NCBI GenBank assembly: GCA_010015675.1
Contig: ML976988.1
Span: 100,896 to 135,660, forward strand
DNA length: 34,765 nucleotides
Direction: 5' to 3'
Origin: Byssothecium circinans
Taxonomy: Eukaryota > Ascomycota > Dothideomycetes > Pleosporales > Massarinaceae
Of the stretch, positions 34,280 through 34,765 are shown piece after piece. The translations under genes were made by a program, and so were the position numbers. The notes beneath the pieces are model-generated. The model was given only the letters and a program-made list of their open reading frames with translations, ran no database searches and was not told the origin of the DNA. The stretch's first letter is position 1. Each line of letters opens with the position of its first letter.

Positions 34280-34765
34280 TTAGCGTATGCAGAATTCGAG
34301 GAATTCTTGGCGTATGCACAAGATTCCGATTCCCCCCCAAATCCCCGCCAAATCGTAGTTTCTAGTGAATCTCAGCCATTTCCACACCACATGGGCGAAG
34401 GCCGTCGTATCGTAAGTTGAGGCTGTAAATACAGCTGTATGGGCCTATACTGACGACTTTTTGGTGTTGTAGGATCCCATGAGCCAGCTCAACCTGAGCA
34501 GGGCACCTACAGGGACGCGTCGCCTGCCGCCCAAAATCCCCTTCGATGATACTCTCCCATTACACATTGCCTCAAGGCACGCTCAGGCGTATAGTCGTCG
34601 CCGCTCCCAGGTGTATCACTTACTAATACTTAGTGTCAACTTTAAGGAGATCCAAACACGCGTTGGTGTTAACTACAAGTTCGTATGGCGCGTCCATCAG
34701 AACCTGATGATGTACGGGTCTCTTCACACACCGCGGTTTAGGAAGTTAGGGAGACAGCCCTCACT
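34238..34765 (+). CDS. Tc1/mariner-like transposase, N-terminal part (runs off window)
   Basis: Exons 34238-34411 and 34473 to the window edge, joined across a 61-nt GTAAGT-TAG intron, keep one open frame of 155 residues. The second exon holds the N-terminal DNA-binding part: DDTLPLHIASRHAQAYSRRR, then a helix-turn-helix (about 115-150) VNFKEIQTRVGVNYKFVWRV and HQNLMMYGSLHTPRFRKLG. This resembles the HTH region of fungal DDE/Tc1-like transposases. The DDE catalytic domain would lie beyond 34765. The first 14 codons are antisense to the GT90 remnant, so the real start may be the ATG at 34391 (CACCACATGGGC). The frame is open and not AT-biased, so it has not been heavily hit by RIP. Assignment rests on motif recognition only. 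Confidence 0.62.
34280..34765 (+). mobile_element. Transposon 5' part at right edge
   Basis: Sequence from the GT90 break to the window end belongs to the transposase-bearing element. The break lies at TTA (34280-34282), which contains a TA dinucleotide, the target of Tc1/mariner insertion. A terminal inverted repeat cannot be checked because the other end is outside the window. GCGTATGC occurs twice (34283 and 34310) close to the break. Confidence 0.5.

Noticed and set aside
1..34765. Possible inverted repeat formed by the two window ends (AGTGAG at the start, CTCACT at the end)
   Set aside because: Only about six bases match, and the right copy lies inside the transposase frame; this is chance.
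1..34765. tRNA, rRNA and CRISPR arrays
   Set aside because: No convincing tRNA B-box with a matching cloverleaf and no spaced direct repeats were found; CRISPR is not expected in a fungal nuclear genome.

Overview
The window is nuclear DNA of a filamentous ascomycete (Pezizomycotina), probably a dothideomycete of the Pleosporales type. Seen in the sequence: intron-rich genes with short introns (mostly 44-95 nt, GTRNGT donors, CTAAC/CTGAC-like branch sites), GC-balanced coding DNA, and CpG-poor, TpA-rich stretches that look like RIP-mutated repeats. Gene families limited to or typical of filamentous ascomycetes support this (samB/MUB1, SAT4/PTH11-like membrane protein, GT90/CAP10, PPPDE-thioredoxin-PUL fusion). 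The class-level assignment is inference.

Layout. 1-480 is an AT-rich, RIP-like repeat, followed by about 2.3 kb with no recognisable gene. 2816-3785 (-) is a phosducin-like protein. 3786-7630 is gene-poor. 7631-8900 (-) is the G-protein beta subunit. 9614-11243 (+) is an adenosine deaminase-like enzyme, convergent with 11430-13335 (-), a three-domain PPPDE/thioredoxin/PUL protein. 13932-16783 (-) is cullin-4. 17387-17957 (-) is a small secreted, probably GPI-anchored Ser/Thr/Pro-rich protein, divergent from 18940-19836 (+), an alpha/beta-hydrolase esterase. 21616-22936 (+) is a five-exon SAT4/rhodopsin-like membrane protein. 23642-25527 (+) is the Golgi nucleoside diphosphatase GDA1. 26328-28412 (-) is a CorA-family ion transporter with a GQN in place of GMN, divergent from 29975-31819 (+), samB/MUB1. 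At the right edge a 3' remnant of a GT90 (CAP10-like) gene (33682-34279, -) abuts the start of a Tc1/mariner-like transposase (34238-34765, +) that runs off the window.

Functional themes. The Gbeta subunit and a phosducin-like protein, known elsewhere as the chaperone for Gbeta-gamma assembly, are neighbours on the same strand. Three proteins belong to ubiquitin biology: CUL4, PPPDE/PUL and samB/MUB1. Most other genes are single-copy housekeeping types, so the middle is conserved core sequence and the two ends are repeat- or transposon-affected. I saw no secondary-metabolite cluster, tRNA, rRNA or CRISPR array.

All exon boundaries were set by eye from reading frame, GT-AG signals and family conservation. 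No alignment or transcript data were available.
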